DNA from: Nonomuraea fuscirosea
Lineage (GTDB): Bacteria; Actinomycetota; Actinomycetes; Streptosporangiales; Streptosporangiaceae
Length of the DNA stretch: 64,000 bases
Reading direction: 5' to 3'
Assembly (NCBI RefSeq): GCF_003001935.1
Contig: NZ_PVNG01000021.1
Location: 62,001-126,000, forward strand
The notes beneath the pieces were generated by a model that was not told the origin of the DNA, searched no databases, and saw only the letters and a program-made list of their open reading frames with translations. Each line of letters starts with the position of its first letter. Within the stretch, counting starts at the first letter, position 1. Positions 17,616 to 26,538 of this stretch are shown here, piece after piece. A program made the translations under genes and the position numbers.

Positions 17616-18878
17616 ATGAGCAGCGCCACCGAGGGCGGAAGCGCCCGAACGAGCTCCGACTCCGGTTCATTGACGAAGACCTCCATCGCGATCGGCTTCG
17701 CGGTCCTGTGCACCTCGTACATGCTCAACGCGATGGACCGGCAGATCTTCTATCCCCTCCTGCCCGACATCCGGACCGAGCTCGGCTTCTCCCTCGAACA
17801 GGGCGGGCTCCTGGCCACCGGCTTCACCCTCGGCCTCGCCCTCGCCGGACCGCCGGCCGGATACCTGGCCGACCGGCTCTCCCGCAAGGCCATCGTCATC
17901 GTCAGCGTGCTCGTCTACTCGCTCGGCACCCTCGCCATACCGCTGGCCGTGGGATTCGTCGACATGAGCATCTACCGGCTGGTCTCCGGCGTCGGCGAGG
18001 GCGTCCAGGCAACCGCCCTGTACGCCGTGATCGGCGCGTTCTTCTTCCACCGCCGCGCCCTCGCCGCCGGCGTCGTCGGCGTGGCCTTCGGCCTCGGCGT
18101 CTTCCTCGGCCCGCTGTTCGGCAACGACCTCGCCGAGGGCTGGGGGACCTGGCGGGCGCCGTTCTTCCTGTTCGCCGCCGCCGGCCTGGTCATGAGCCTG
18201 ATCATCGCGGCGACGGTGTCACGCAGGATGACCGAGGCGGTCACCGGCGCCGCCGCGGATCCGGCCGGGGCGTCGTACGACCACGTGCCGGCCTCCCCGT
18301 ACAACCGCAACACGCTCGGCATCGGCATCGCCTGCGCCGTTTCCGGCCTGGTCTTCTACGGCTACCTCGGCCTCTACCCGACGTTCCTGCGCGAGGCGCT
18401 CGGCTTCGGGGCCGACCAGGCCGCGTTCGCCGTGTCCATGGGCGGCCTCGGCGCCATGATGGCCCTGCCGGCCGGCTGGCTCGGCGACCGGTTCAACCAG
18501 GCCCGCCTGCTGATGTTCGCCATGGTCGCCACCGGCGTCACCGCGTACCTGATGTACCAGATCGCCACCGCGGCCCCCGCCCAGTACCTGCTGTCGTTCC
18601 TGATGGGCACGTTCGCCAGCGGTTTCCTGTTCACCAACTGCAGCACGGCCATGCAGCGGGCCGTCCGCCCGCACCAGGTCGGCCGCGGCGCCGGCCTGTT
18701 CATCCTCACCTACTACGTGGCCGCCGCCTTCTCCGGGCTGCTGTTCGCCCGCCTGGTGGGCTCGCTCGGCTGGGACGGCGCCGGCCTCTGGCAGCTCACC
18801 CTGCTCCCGATCGTCGGCGTCGCCGGCCTCCTCCTGGTCGACGCGTCCAGAATGGTGCTGCCCAGAGCGGCCAAGTAG
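17616..18878 (+). CDS. MFS transporter
   Basis: A 420-residue permease of about 12 helices. The ATG at 17616 is preceded at 7 bp by GAGGAG, so it is preferred over the in-frame ATG at 17562. MLNAMDRQIFYPLLPDI (about 35-51) and GPPAGYLADRLSRKA (about 83-97) are the typical first helix and loop 2-3 motif; GDRFNQAR marks the second half. It stands alone, with no obvious enzyme partner. Substrate unknown. Confidence 0.88.
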   Translation: MSSATEGGSARTSSDSGSLTKTSIAIGFAVLCTSYMLNAMDRQIFYPLLPDIRTELGFSLEQGGLLATGFTLGLALAGPPAGYLADRLSRKAIVIVSVLVYSLGTLAIPLAVGFVDMSIYRLVSGVGEGVQATALYAVIGAFFFHRRALAAGVVGVAFGLGVFLGPLFGNDLAEGWGTWRAPFFLFAAAGLVMSLIIAATVSRRMTEAVTGAAADPAGASYDHVPASPYNRNTLGIGIACAVSGLVFYGYLGLYPTFLREALGFGADQAAFAVSMGGLGAMMALPAGWLGDRFNQARLLMFAMVATGVTAYLMYQIATAAPAQYLLSFLMGTFASGFLFTNCSTAMQRAVRPHQVGRGAGLFILTYYVAAAFSGLLFARLVGSLGWDGAGLWQLTLLPIVGVAGLLLVDASRMVLPRAAK

Positions 18879-18921
18879 CCACGGGCATGAACCCTCCAGG
18901 CCGGTAACGCGTCCCAAAGAT

Positions 18922-19758
18922 ATGAAGAGATCATGTCTGGCCGTTCTGGCGCTGCTCGCGTCGCTGTGCGCCTGCGGCCAGACCGTAGCCGGCTCGGTAC
19001 CCGGCGCGGCCGGGACCGAGACGATCGTGTTACCGAGGGCCGATCAGCCGAAACCGCATCGGCCCACCCTGGAGCGGCTCAAGCGAGAGGCGGCGGCGTC
19101 GGGCCGGCCTCTGGAGGAGGTCGTCAAACGGTACGCGGCCCGGCTGGCCGCCACCGCGTCGCCCAGGCCGACGGACTTCGACGGGTACGACCCCGCGGCG
19201 ACCGAACCCGCCGTGGCGATCGACGGCATTCCCTACGCCGAGCTGGTCGACCTCGGGACCTTCGCCAGGTCGGAGGGCATCTCCTACGAGGAGGCCATCG
19301 ACCGCTTCGGCTCACAGTCGTCCGACAGCCGGGTGATCGACGAACTCCATGCGGAGTTCCCTGACGAGATCTCCGGCGTCGCCTACGTCGACGACCACCA
19401 GGGGCTGCGCGTCGGCTTCAAGGGCCCCATTCCGGCTCGCGCGATCGAGCTGGCCAGGACCCTGCCCATGGAGGTCACCCTGATCGGCGGCAAGGGATTC
19501 TCGGCCGCGGAGCTCCGGCACGCCCAGGACACCGTCGTCTCCTGGCTCCGCTCCCGTCCTGAGGTGGCCACGGTGACGGCGCACGCGGATGACGAGACCG
19601 GCCGGGTCGAGGTCACCGTTCAGCCGAAGGTGATGCCGGACGACGCCGAGGAGTTCAGGCGCGGGCTTGAGCTCCCGCAACCGGACAACCCGCACATCAC
19701 CCTCCAGGTCACGCTCTCCGCCGACTCGATCGCCGTCCCCCAGCAAGGGCCCCAGTGA
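18922..19758 (+). CDS. Lipoprotein resembling an isolated S1-protease propeptide
   Basis: A 278-residue protein with a lipoprotein signal (lipobox LCAC, Cys18). Residues about 105-240 can be aligned by eye with the propeptide of the secreted protease at 38659-39924: GISYEEAIDRF with GVTTEQARARL, then a helix ending FPDEISG with HPDTFAG, then GLRVGFKG with GLRVRFTG, then VTLIGG with VTLQAG. No protease domain follows. Alpha-lytic-type propeptides are foldases and tight inhibitors, so a membrane-anchored inhibitor or chaperone is possible. Function unproven. Confidence 0.75.
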   Translation: MKRSCLAVLALLASLCACGQTVAGSVPGAAGTETIVLPRADQPKPHRPTLERLKREAAASGRPLEEVVKRYAARLAATASPRPTDFDGYDPAATEPAVAIDGIPYAELVDLGTFARSEGISYEEAIDRFGSQSSDSRVIDELHAEFPDEISGVAYVDDHQGLRVGFKGPIPARAIELARTLPMEVTLIGGKGFSAAELRHAQDTVVSWLRSRPEVATVTAHADDETGRVEVTVQPKVMPDDAEEFRRGLELPQPDNPHITLQVTLSADSIAVPQQGPQ

Positions 19759-19828
19759 GGAGCACGGCGAGGGCCGCGCAGGTGCGGGATTTGGACACGG
19801 CGTTCGGCCCATGGCAGGCTCGTGCCGC

Positions 19829-20419
19829 ATGATCGATGATTGCGCGAAGGACACCCTGCACGGGAGGCTCCGGCGCGACCGCGAGGCGCTGCTGTGGAAA
19901 CTCGACGGCCTGTCCGAGTACGACTCCCGCCGGCCGCTGACCGCGACCGGGACCAACCTCCTCGGCCTGGTCAAGCATGTGGCCATGGTCGAGGCCAGGT
20001 ACTTCGGCGAGGTCTTCGGCCGGCCTTCACCGGAGCCGCTGCCCCGGTGGCAGGACTCCGACGGCGGCGATCACTGGGCGGCCGAGGACGAGACCCGCGA
20101 TCAGATCATCGGGTTCTACCGGCGCACGTGGGAGCACTCGGACGCGACGATCGACGCGCTTCCCCTGGACGCCCCCGGCCGCGTGCCGTGGTGGCCGGAG
20201 TCGACGCCGGCCCGGCACTCGAACCTGTTCGCCATCATGCTGCACGTCCTCGGCGAGACCGTCCGGCATGCCGGGCACGCCGACATCCTGCGCGAGGGCC
20301 TCGACGGCCGGACCGGGCTGCGCCCCGAGCACGAGCAGCGGATCGACGAAGCGGCCCGCGCGGCCTACCGCGCGAAGATCGAGCGGGCCGCCGCGACGGC
20401 CGCACGGATCACGGCTTGA
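19829..20419 (+). CDS. DinB-family protein (DUF664-like)
   Basis: A 196-residue cytoplasmic four-helix-bundle protein. Metal-ligand histidines appear as LVKHVAMVEARYFGE (about 47-61), then NLFAIMLHVLGETVRHAGHADILRE (about 132-156), the standard DinB spacing of three His. I place the start at the ATG at 19829; the long upstream in-frame extension overlaps the lipoprotein gene and looks non-coding. Many family members are thiol transferases (mycothiol-dependent in actinomycetes), which is inference here. Confidence 0.85.
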   Translation: MIDDCAKDTLHGRLRRDREALLWKLDGLSEYDSRRPLTATGTNLLGLVKHVAMVEARYFGEVFGRPSPEPLPRWQDSDGGDHWAAEDETRDQIIGFYRRTWEHSDATIDALPLDAPGRVPWWPESTPARHSNLFAIMLHVLGETVRHAGHADILREGLDGRTGLRPEHEQRIDEAARAAYRAKIERAAATAARITA

Positions 20420-20577
20420 GCGGAGGTTGCCGGCACCCCGCTCGCGAGCCCACCTGAGGGTAAGGCGGGCGCTACGGGAAGAGCTCGCGTGCCCGCCCGA
20501 CGGTAGGGCCGGCACTACCGGGAAGACGGCGGAAGCCCTCATCTTCTGCGTCCGGGTCGTCTGACAGGCTCTGACGC

Positions 20578-21513
20578 ATGTCGATCTTGCATTCGCGCCG
20601 CGCCTTCATCGGATTGACCGCCGGCGCCGCCGCCGGTCTGGCAACCGCCGGCATCTCGGGTACGGCACGTGCCGCGGAACTGCCCCGGATCACGCCGTTG
20701 CGGATTCGCACGGCCGCCGGCACCTTCGACGCCGTCGCCGCGGGTCCGCGCCACGGCCGGAAGGTGCTCCTGTTACACGGCTTCTCCGAGGCCGGCATCG
20801 AGTGGGAGCACCAGCTACGGGCCCTCGCCGCGCGCGGTTACCAAGCGGTGGCTCCCGACCAGCGGGGTTATTCGCCAGGGGTCCGGCCGGCCGGGATCGA
20901 GGCCTATCGCCTGGACCACGCGGTTCAGGACGTCCGGGCGATGGCCGACGCCCTGGGCTGGGGCAGGTTCGACCTGGTCGGGCACGACTGGGGCGCCGCG
21001 GTCGCCTGAATCGCCGCGGCGAGGCACGCCCGCCGGGTGCGTTCGCTGACCGCCGTCTCAGTGCCGCATCTCGGCGCGTTCGCCGAGGCGCTGCGGACGG
21101 ACCCCGTGCAGCAGGAGGCGTCCACGTACATGGATGTCTTCCGGCAGCCGGCACCGGGGCCCGAGAACATGATGCTCGCCTCAGGCCCGCCCAAGCTGCC
21201 GGGCGTCGATCCGGCGAAGTGCGCGGAGTACTTCCGCCGGCTCTCCCGTCCCGGCGCCTTGACCGGCGTGCTGAACTGGTACCGGGCCAACGACTTCGAG
21301 GGCTACGAGCAGCGGGTCGCGGTGCCGACGCTCTTCATCGCGAGCACGAAGGACCCGATGGTCGCGCCGTCGGGAGTGCGGGCGACGAAGAACCGGGTCA
21401 CCGGACCGTATCGGCTGGAGAACCTCGACGGCCTCGGCCACTTCATCCCGGAAGAGGCCCCTGACCTCACGAGCAGGCTGCTCCTCCGGCACCTCGCCTC
21501 CGTGCCCTCGTAG
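20578..21513 (+). pseudogene. Secreted alpha/beta hydrolase (epoxide-hydrolase-like) interrupted by an in-frame TGA
   Basis: A single frame runs from the ATG at 20578 to the stop ending at 21513 (311 codons), broken once by TGA at 21007-21009. The first part has a Tat signal (SRRAFIGLTAG, Ala-rich cut site near ARAAE), LLLHGFSEAG (oxyanion loop) and VGHDWGAAVA with the Asp nucleophile typical of epoxide hydrolases. The second part carries LFIASTKDPMV and the catalytic His in GLGHFIPEEAP. Family members usually have Trp after GAAVA, so TGG to TGA is the simplest explanation. Probably inactive unless read through. Confidence 0.85.
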
Positions 21514-21542
21514 TCCCGGATCACCGGCGGCGTCCTACGGCC

Positions 21543-22700
21543 TCAACGAGGAGCCGCGCAGGCCGCGGGGCAGAGCTTGACCTCGGGGTGGCGTGGCGAC
21601 GGCTCGTCCAGGAGGGGTTGCCGCCGCGACTTCAGGTGCAGGTCGAGGAAGGCCGCCACGTACGTGCGGGTGAGCTCGGCGGCGCGCGGCGCGGGCAGGA
21701 CGCCGGAGGCGAGCCGGACGCCGAGCGTGGCCGCCATCAGCGGGCCGTCGGTGAAGGACTGATGTTCTGCGCCCGTCAGCACCAGCCAGCGTTTCCACCC
21801 GGTCAGCAGTTTCCAGTCGCGCTCCCAGGAGGGGTCGCGGCCGCCGGGGACGTGCTGCGGCGTGCCCAGGAACATGAACGGCCGGGAGAACCCCTTCTTG
21901 GGGATGCGGGCGTAGGTGGTGCCGTCCATGTCGACGCCGGCTCGCACGCGGGGGTCGCGCACCATGGCCGCCACGGCACTCGCCCCGCCCATCGACTGGC
22001 CGACCATGGCGATCCTGGAGCGGTCGATCCGGTGGGAGTCGTCCCACTTCGCGGGCAGTTGGTCGAGGACGAAGGAGACGTCCGCGGCCCGGCCCGCGAC
22101 CACCCCGGAGCCGAAGCCGGGGTCGGTGTCGCTGTCGCAGGCGAGGCATTCGGCGACCCGCCCGCCGGCCAGGGTCGTGGCGTAACTCTCGTAGGTGTGG
22201 TCGACGCCCGCCACGACGTAGCCGCGGCTGGCCAGGTCCTCGGCCAGGGAGGTGAGCGTGCTCACCGGGTTGGTGAAGCCCGGCGACAGCACCACCAGCG
22301 GAAGTCTCCGTCCCGCGGGTTCGGCGTCCTTGACAGCGTTCGTGCGCGTCCTGCTGAGGATGTCGTCCGGGACGCCCATGACGCCGTAGCGTCTGACGGC
22401 GAGCCGCGATTCCTGCGCCGTCATGTACGGCGCCTTCGGCCCGTCGCGCCGCGCGGCCGGATACCAGAGGGTGACCTTGAGCTCGCGCGCGCCGGCGTCG
22501 AGGTTCCAGGGATCGGGGCGGGAGGTGTCCTTCAGATACAGGACGGTGGTGCCGACCGGCCGGGCGCCGGTGGGGGCGGGCAGGGTGGCGGGCCCGGACG
22601 GCGTGGCCGAGGGAACGGCCGAGCGGGGCGGCGTGGGCGCGGAGCAGGCGGACGAGGCCAGCACGACCAGTCCCGCGGCGACGGCCAGGAGGTGTCTCAT
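21543..22700 (-). CDS. Secreted alpha/beta hydrolase (PAF-acetylhydrolase/lipase-like)
   Basis: A 385-residue exported protein; hydrophobic N-terminus with a possible lipobox (SSAC), followed by a Pro/Ser/Thr linker. LVVLSPGF (oxyanion region), DHTYESYAT, MVGQSMGGAS (Ser nucleophile elbow) and TGAEHQSFTD (catalytic His region) form an alpha/beta hydrolase core. TLWYPA near the N-terminus is typical of platelet-activating-factor acetylhydrolase-like proteins. It is the last gene of the GntR/ABC/S41 operon, 10 bp after the peptidase gene. It probably hydrolyses esters or lipids outside the cell. Confidence 0.83.
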   Translation of the reverse strand: MRHLLAVAAGLVVLASSACSAPTPPRSAVPSATPSGPATLPAPTGARPVGTTVLYLKDTSRPDPWNLDAGARELKVTLWYPAARRDGPKAPYMTAQESRLAVRRYGVMGVPDDILSRTRTNAVKDAEPAGRRLPLVVLSPGFTNPVSTLTSLAEDLASRGYVVAGVDHTYESYATTLAGGRVAECLACDSDTDPGFGSGVVAGRAADVSFVLDQLPAKWDDSHRIDRSRIAMVGQSMGGASAVAAMVRDPRVRAGVDMDGTTYARIPKKGFSRPFMFLGTPQHVPGGRDPSWERDWKLLTGWKRWLVLTGAEHQSFTDGPLMAATLGVRLASGVLPAPRAAELTRTYVAAFLDLHLKSRRQPLLDEPSPRHPEVKLCPAACAAPR

Positions 22701-22710
22701 GGAGGCGTCC

Positions 22711-24129
22711 TCACTTGTGCAGCAGGGTCAGGGCCTTTGCCAGAGCCGGGTCGCGCCCGGCGGCCGCGTCCTCGGGGGTCAGGGGCACGTGGTGGTCGGG
22801 CGGCACGCCGATCCGGTCGACCACCTCGCGATCGGGTCCCAGGTGGTGCCTGCTGGGCAGGGCCAGCAGGGTGTTGTCGCGCAGCAGATAGCCCTGCGCA
22901 GGCCCGGAGACGGCCCCGGCGGTCCTGGTGCCGACCAGCAGGCCGGCGCGCAGGTCCTTGATCGCGGAGCTGAAGTGTTCGCACGCCGAGGCGCAGCCGC
23001 GGTCGATCAGCACCGTCAGCGGCAGGCCGACCAGGGCGACGGTGTCGTCGGTCCGCAGGGTCTCGCACCTGTCGTCCGCCGTGCACAGGTAGGCGGTGGT
23101 CCGGCCGTGGGCGAACGCGCTCACCAGCCGGATCGCCTCTCTGGGACTGCCGCCGCCGTTGCCGCGCAGGTCCAGGACGACGCCGGCCGGCGTCCGGCCG
23201 GTGCGTAGCCGGGCGATCGCCTGCAACGCCCGGTCGGCGGAGTCGGGGGCGAACCCGCGCACCCGTACGTAGACGATGTCGTCGTCCAGCAGCCGCGACC
23301 GCACCATCTGCAGGGCCGTGAGGTCCTGCTGGAACAGGCCGGGTTCGAGGGTCACGCTCCAGCGGCGGCCCGTGCTCTGCCGCAACAGCCGCAGCCGGAC
23401 CGGGCGCGCCCGCGGGTAGCGCGGATAGAGGGCGGCGATCGCCGGCGTGGGCTTCCCGTCGATGAAGGGGGCCGAGCCGTCGATCGACTCGACGACGTCG
23501 CCCGGGCGCAGCCCGGCGGCCCGCGCGGCGCCGCCCTGGACGGTGGTGACGAACAGCGGCGGAACGGCGGCGCCTGGGTCGCCCTCCGCCTGCGCACCGC
23601 TGACGTTCGCGAGGAGCCCCAGGCCGTAGCCGTCGCCGTCGTAGTGATTGGGATGCCGGACGATGTCATGCGCCCAGACGGCGTGGTTGTCGCCCAGACC
23701 GGCCACCATGGCCTCAAGGGTGACGACACCCAGCCGGTCGCGCAGACCGGGGACCTGATCGGTGATCGCGCGGAAGGCGGCCTCGAACGCGGCCCAGTCG
23801 GCTGCGCGGTCCCCGGTCAGCGCCGGCATGGTGGCCCCCGGCACGTCGCGCCCGGCCCGGTTGAGCTCCTGGGTCAGCGCGGCGAAGGCGGCGCGCAGCA
23901 GCGGGCGGGTGTCCAGCGTGGCGCCGCCGTAGTAGTTGCCGAGGATGCAGAAGTACGCCTGCTCGACGACGTCGATCGTGGTGGCCGTCTCCGGGCCGGG
24001 AGGTTCCTGGGGAGCCGCGCAGACCGTCCCGGCCGCCCTGCTCGCCAGCTCGCGCGGCGGCGTCGGCGCCGTGCAGGCCGCCCCCAGCAGGAGGGCGAGG
24101 ACGGCGGCCACGGTCCTGACCGCGCTCAT
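22711..24129 (-). CDS. S41-family (tail-specific/CTP-like) serine peptidase, lipoprotein
   Basis: A 472-residue protein with lipobox GAAC (Cys19), a PDZ-like domain (about 165-255, containing AARAAGLRPGDVVESIDG) and an S41 core: DLRGNGGG (320-327) and probable nucleophile Ser381 in IDRGCASACEHF. The Ser is followed by a CxxxC-like pair rather than the usual Gly/Ser context. Its ATG at 24129 overlaps the permease stop. A longer frame upstream is the permease shadow. An S41 peptidase in an ABC-2 operon suggests a role in envelope quality control or processing of an exported peptide. Confidence 0.88.
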   Translation of the reverse strand: MSAVRTVAAVLALLLGAACTAPTPPRELASRAAGTVCAAPQEPPGPETATTIDVVEQAYFCILGNYYGGATLDTRPLLRAAFAALTQELNRAGRDVPGATMPALTGDRAADWAAFEAAFRAITDQVPGLRDRLGVVTLEAMVAGLGDNHAVWAHDIVRHPNHYDGDGYGLGLLANVSGAQAEGDPGAAVPPLFVTTVQGGAARAAGLRPGDVVESIDGSAPFIDGKPTPAIAALYPRYPRARPVRLRLLRQSTGRRWSVTLEPGLFQQDLTALQMVRSRLLDDDIVYVRVRGFAPDSADRALQAIARLRTGRTPAGVVLDLRGNGGGSPREAIRLVSAFAHGRTTAYLCTADDRCETLRTDDTVALVGLPLTVLIDRGCASACEHFSSAIKDLRAGLLVGTRTAGAVSGPAQGYLLRDNTLLALPSRHHLGPDREVVDRIGVPPDHHVPLTPEDAAAGRDPALAKALTLLHK

Positions 24130-25172
24130 GACAGGCGCCCGCGGATCCACCAGAACGACAGCCAGGTGAGGCCGAGGGTGAGCAGGGCGTAGATCCCGGT
24201 CTCGATCCACTGGAAGGGCCAGAAGCGCTCCAGCGGCTGGTAGGTCGCCTGCTGCCGGTAGCCGAGCCGGTTGATCTCGGCGACGCAGCCGTCCCCTGAG
24301 CCCGCCGTCGGCGCGCAGGGGCCCGAGGTCGTGGAGGTGGCGACGACGGCTCCCTCGCCGCGGTCGGGGATCATCCGTCCTGACGGGTCGAGCAGGTCGT
24401 TGGCCAGGACCCAGGCGCCCGCCTGGCCGGGTACGGCCGGCCGCAGGGAGATCCGCGGGTTCGCCCCGCCGTCCCGGGGGATGCTGATGCTGTCCACGCT
24501 GGTCTTGCTGAGCTCGAAGGTCGCGGTGATCGGGGGCATCAGGTGCGGCCGGACCAGCAGCGGCATGGCGAGCTGGATGGCGGCGAAGGCGGCCAGGGTG
24601 AGGACCATGGCCGGGAGCGTGCGGCGGACCAGCATGCCCACGCTCACGCCCAGGACGAAGGCGAAGGCCGCGTACCCCATCGGGGCGATGCCGCGCGCGC
24701 CGAACACCAGCGGGGCCATCAGGGCCAGGTTCTCGGCGGCCGATCGGTCCAGGGGGTCGGCCCACCAGGTCACCATGAGGCCGCACAGACCGGCGAGGGC
24801 CATGGCGGTCAGCCCCATGAGCCCGAGCTTGACCGCCAGCCAGCGGGCGCGGGTGATGCTCTGGTTCCACACCAGCAGGTGCGTTCCCGCCTCCAGCTCG
24901 CGGGTGATCAACGGTGCTCCCCAGAAGAGCCCGGCGAGGGCCGGCAGCAGCAGCACGACCAGGCTCAGCGCCATGAACGAGGTGTCGTGCCCGCCGAAGA
25001 AGTGGTCGTAGAAGCGGTCGCAGGTGTTGTCCTGGACGCAGGCGGCGATGCCGGCGGAGTAGTCGGCGGCCAGGCCGGGGCCGGTCAGCGCCAGGGCGGC
25101 GGCGAGGAGCACGAGCAGGGCGGCCATCGTCGCGGCCGAGCCGCGGAACTGGCGCCAGGTCAGCCAGATCAC
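24126..25172 (-). CDS. ABC-2 type transporter permease
   Basis: A 348-residue membrane protein starting LTWRQFRGSAATMAALLVL, the classic N-terminus of actinomycete ABC-2 permeases, with about six helices and a long extracytoplasmic loop (about 220-310) between the last two. ELEAGTHLLVWNQSITRARWLAVK is the family cytoplasmic motif. The GTG start at 25172 overlaps the ATPase stop (GTGA). It works with the ATPase at 25169-26056, probably in export of a peptide, lipid or antibiotic. Confidence 0.87.
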   Translation of the reverse strand: MIWLTWRQFRGSAATMAALLVLLAAALALTGPGLAADYSAGIAACVQDNTCDRFYDHFFGGHDTSFMALSLVVLLLPALAGLFWGAPLITRELEAGTHLLVWNQSITRARWLAVKLGLMGLTAMALAGLCGLMVTWWADPLDRSAAENLALMAPLVFGARGIAPMGYAAFAFVLGVSVGMLVRRTLPAMVLTLAAFAAIQLAMPLLVRPHLMPPITATFELSKTSVDSISIPRDGGANPRISLRPAVPGQAGAWVLANDLLDPSGRMIPDRGEGAVVATSTTSGPCAPTAGSGDGCVAEINRLGYRQQATYQPLERFWPFQWIETGIYALLTLGLTWLSFWWIRGRLS

Positions 25173-26056
25173 CTCTGCACCTCCAGGGCGACCCGCCGCT
25201 CGGCGGTCCGCTGGTCCATGTAGGCCAGGACGAGGTCTTCCAGGCTGAGCCGGCTGACCGTCCAGGCGGGGTCGTGGATCGGGTCGTCGGTGCGGATCAC
25301 GTACGTGCTCTGCCGGTCGGTGTGCCGCGCGGAGATCACGTGCTGCCCGGCCGGCAGCCGGTCGGGATCGCGGCGCGGGCCGGTGAGCCGGTGGTGGGTG
25401 GCGAGCAGGTCGTCGACCTCTCCGGTCACCCGTACGCGGGAGTCGACGAGCACGACCAGGAAGTCGCAGACCCGTTCCAGGTCGTGGACCAGATGGGAGG
25501 AGAGCACGACGCTGAAGCGGCGCTCGGCGGTGGCCTCCATCAGGTGCTGCAGGAACTCCCGGCGGGCCAGCGGATCGAGCGAGGAGACGGGTTCGTCCAG
25601 GATGAGCAGCTCGGGCCGCTTGGCTAAGCCGAGGGTGAGGGCGAGCTGGGCGCGCTGGCCGCCCGACAGCCGGCCCGCCCGTTGCGCGGGATCGAGGCCG
25701 AGCCGCGCGATCCGTTCCCGCGCCGTGGCGGCGTCCCAGCGGGGGTTGAGCTGCTCGCCCAGCCGCAGGTGCTCGGCGACGCTCAGCCCGGCGTAGACGG
25801 GGGTGTCCTGGGCGACGAAACCGACCTTGGCCAGCTGTGCCGGGCCGCCGGCCGGCCGCCCGCCGAGCACGGTGATGTCGCCCGCCGTCGGCGTCAGCTG
25901 GCCGCCGGCCAGCTTCAGCAGCGTGGTCTTGCCGGCTCCGTTGGGGCCCACCAGCCCGACGACGTGGCCGGCCGGGATGTCAAGGGTGCACTCGCGCAGC
26001 GCCCAGCGTCTGCCGTATCTCCGGCCCAGTGCCTGGGCCCGCAGGACAGCGGTCAC
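25169..26056 (-). CDS. ABC transporter ATP-binding protein (exporter type)
   Basis: A 295-residue ATPase: Walker A GPNGAGKTT (about 37-45), Q-loop VAQDTPVYAGL, signature LSGGQRAQ (about 134-141), Walker B LLILDEPVSSLD and the H-loop in SSHLVHDLE. It resembles DrrA/YtrB-like exporter ATPases. Overlapping starts and stops bind it to the GntR gene upstream and the permease gene downstream. A C-terminal extension (about 215-295) is unassigned. Confidence 0.92.
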   Translation of the reverse strand: MTAVLRAQALGRRYGRRWALRECTLDIPAGHVVGLVGPNGAGKTTLLKLAGGQLTPTAGDITVLGGRPAGGPAQLAKVGFVAQDTPVYAGLSVAEHLRLGEQLNPRWDAATARERIARLGLDPAQRAGRLSGGQRAQLALTLGLAKRPELLILDEPVSSLDPLARREFLQHLMEATAERRFSVVLSSHLVHDLERVCDFLVVLVDSRVRVTGEVDDLLATHHRLTGPRRDPDRLPAGQHVISARHTDRQSTYVIRTDDPIHDPAWTVSRLSLEDLVLAYMDQRTAERRVALEVQR

Positions 26057-26445
26057 GCTATGTCCTCCTGAGCTGTGGTGCGAAAGGTGGACATGAACAG
26101 GGCCTCGATGCTCTCGTCGTCGAGGCCGGCCCGGCGGGCCTTGGCCAGCCAGCGCCGCAGATCCAGCCGCAGCGGGCCGTGCGCGGCCAGCGAGGCGTCG
26201 GTGAGCGTCGCCGTCACGAACGTGCCCACCCCCGGCCTGGCGGCGACCAGGCCCTCGTGCTCCAGCTCCCGATAGGCCTTCAGGACCGTGTTGGCGTTGA
26301 TCGCCAGCTGCGCCACGACCTCCTTGACCGTGGGCAGCTGGTCGCCCTCGCGCAGCAGGCCGAGCCGTAGCGCGTGCCGTACCTGCTGGACCAGTTGCAG
26401 GTAGGGCGAGACGCCCGACCCGCCGTCCAGATAGAACTCGATCAC
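26053..26445 (-). CDS. GntR-family regulator, YtrA subfamily
   Basis: A 130-residue regulator: winged HTH (about 10-75, with YLQLVQQVRHALRLG, QLPTVKEVVAQLAINANTVLKAYRELE), followed by a short C-terminal segment of about 45 residues and no large effector domain. This is the YtrA pattern, usually the first gene of an ABC transporter operon that it represses. GTG start at 26445 with GGAG 8-9 bases upstream. It overlaps the ATPase start by 4 bp. Confidence 0.9.
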   Translation of the reverse strand: MIEFYLDGGSGVSPYLQLVQQVRHALRLGLLREGDQLPTVKEVVAQLAINANTVLKAYRELEHEGLVAARPGVGTFVTATLTDASLAAHGPLRLDLRRWLAKARRAGLDDESIEALFMSTFRTTAQEDIA

Positions 26446-26459
26446 CGGCGCTCCATTTA

Positions 26460-26489
26460 TCTAGTCTCCTAGCACTTTAGAGAACTAGA
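26460..26489. promoter_or_regulatory. YtrA-type operator/promoter of the GntR-ABC-S41 operon
   Basis: An inverted repeat with TCTAGT (26460-26465) and ACTAGA (26484-26489) arms and further internal symmetry (TCTCCTAG against CTTTAGAGA) lies 15 bp upstream of the gntR start. On the minus strand it contains a -10-like TAGATA. Its AT-rich character stands out sharply. The position fits autorepression. Confidence 0.55.
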
Positions 26490-26538
26490 GAGTAAAGGAA
26501 GCGTAAGGAGCGCCGCACCCGCCGGCGATCACCGGTGC

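Noticed and set aside
20998..21012. Selenocysteine decoding of the in-frame TGA
   Set aside because: Epoxide-hydrolase-like proteins have Trp near this position, there is no evident SECIS-like hairpin right after the codon, and no tRNA-Sec was found. A nonsense change is simpler.
24130..24870. N-terminal extension of the S41 peptidase frame through the permease gene
   Set aside because: The extension lacks a signal peptide and is a shadow of the permease; the internal ATG at 24129 starts a perfect lipoprotein signal.
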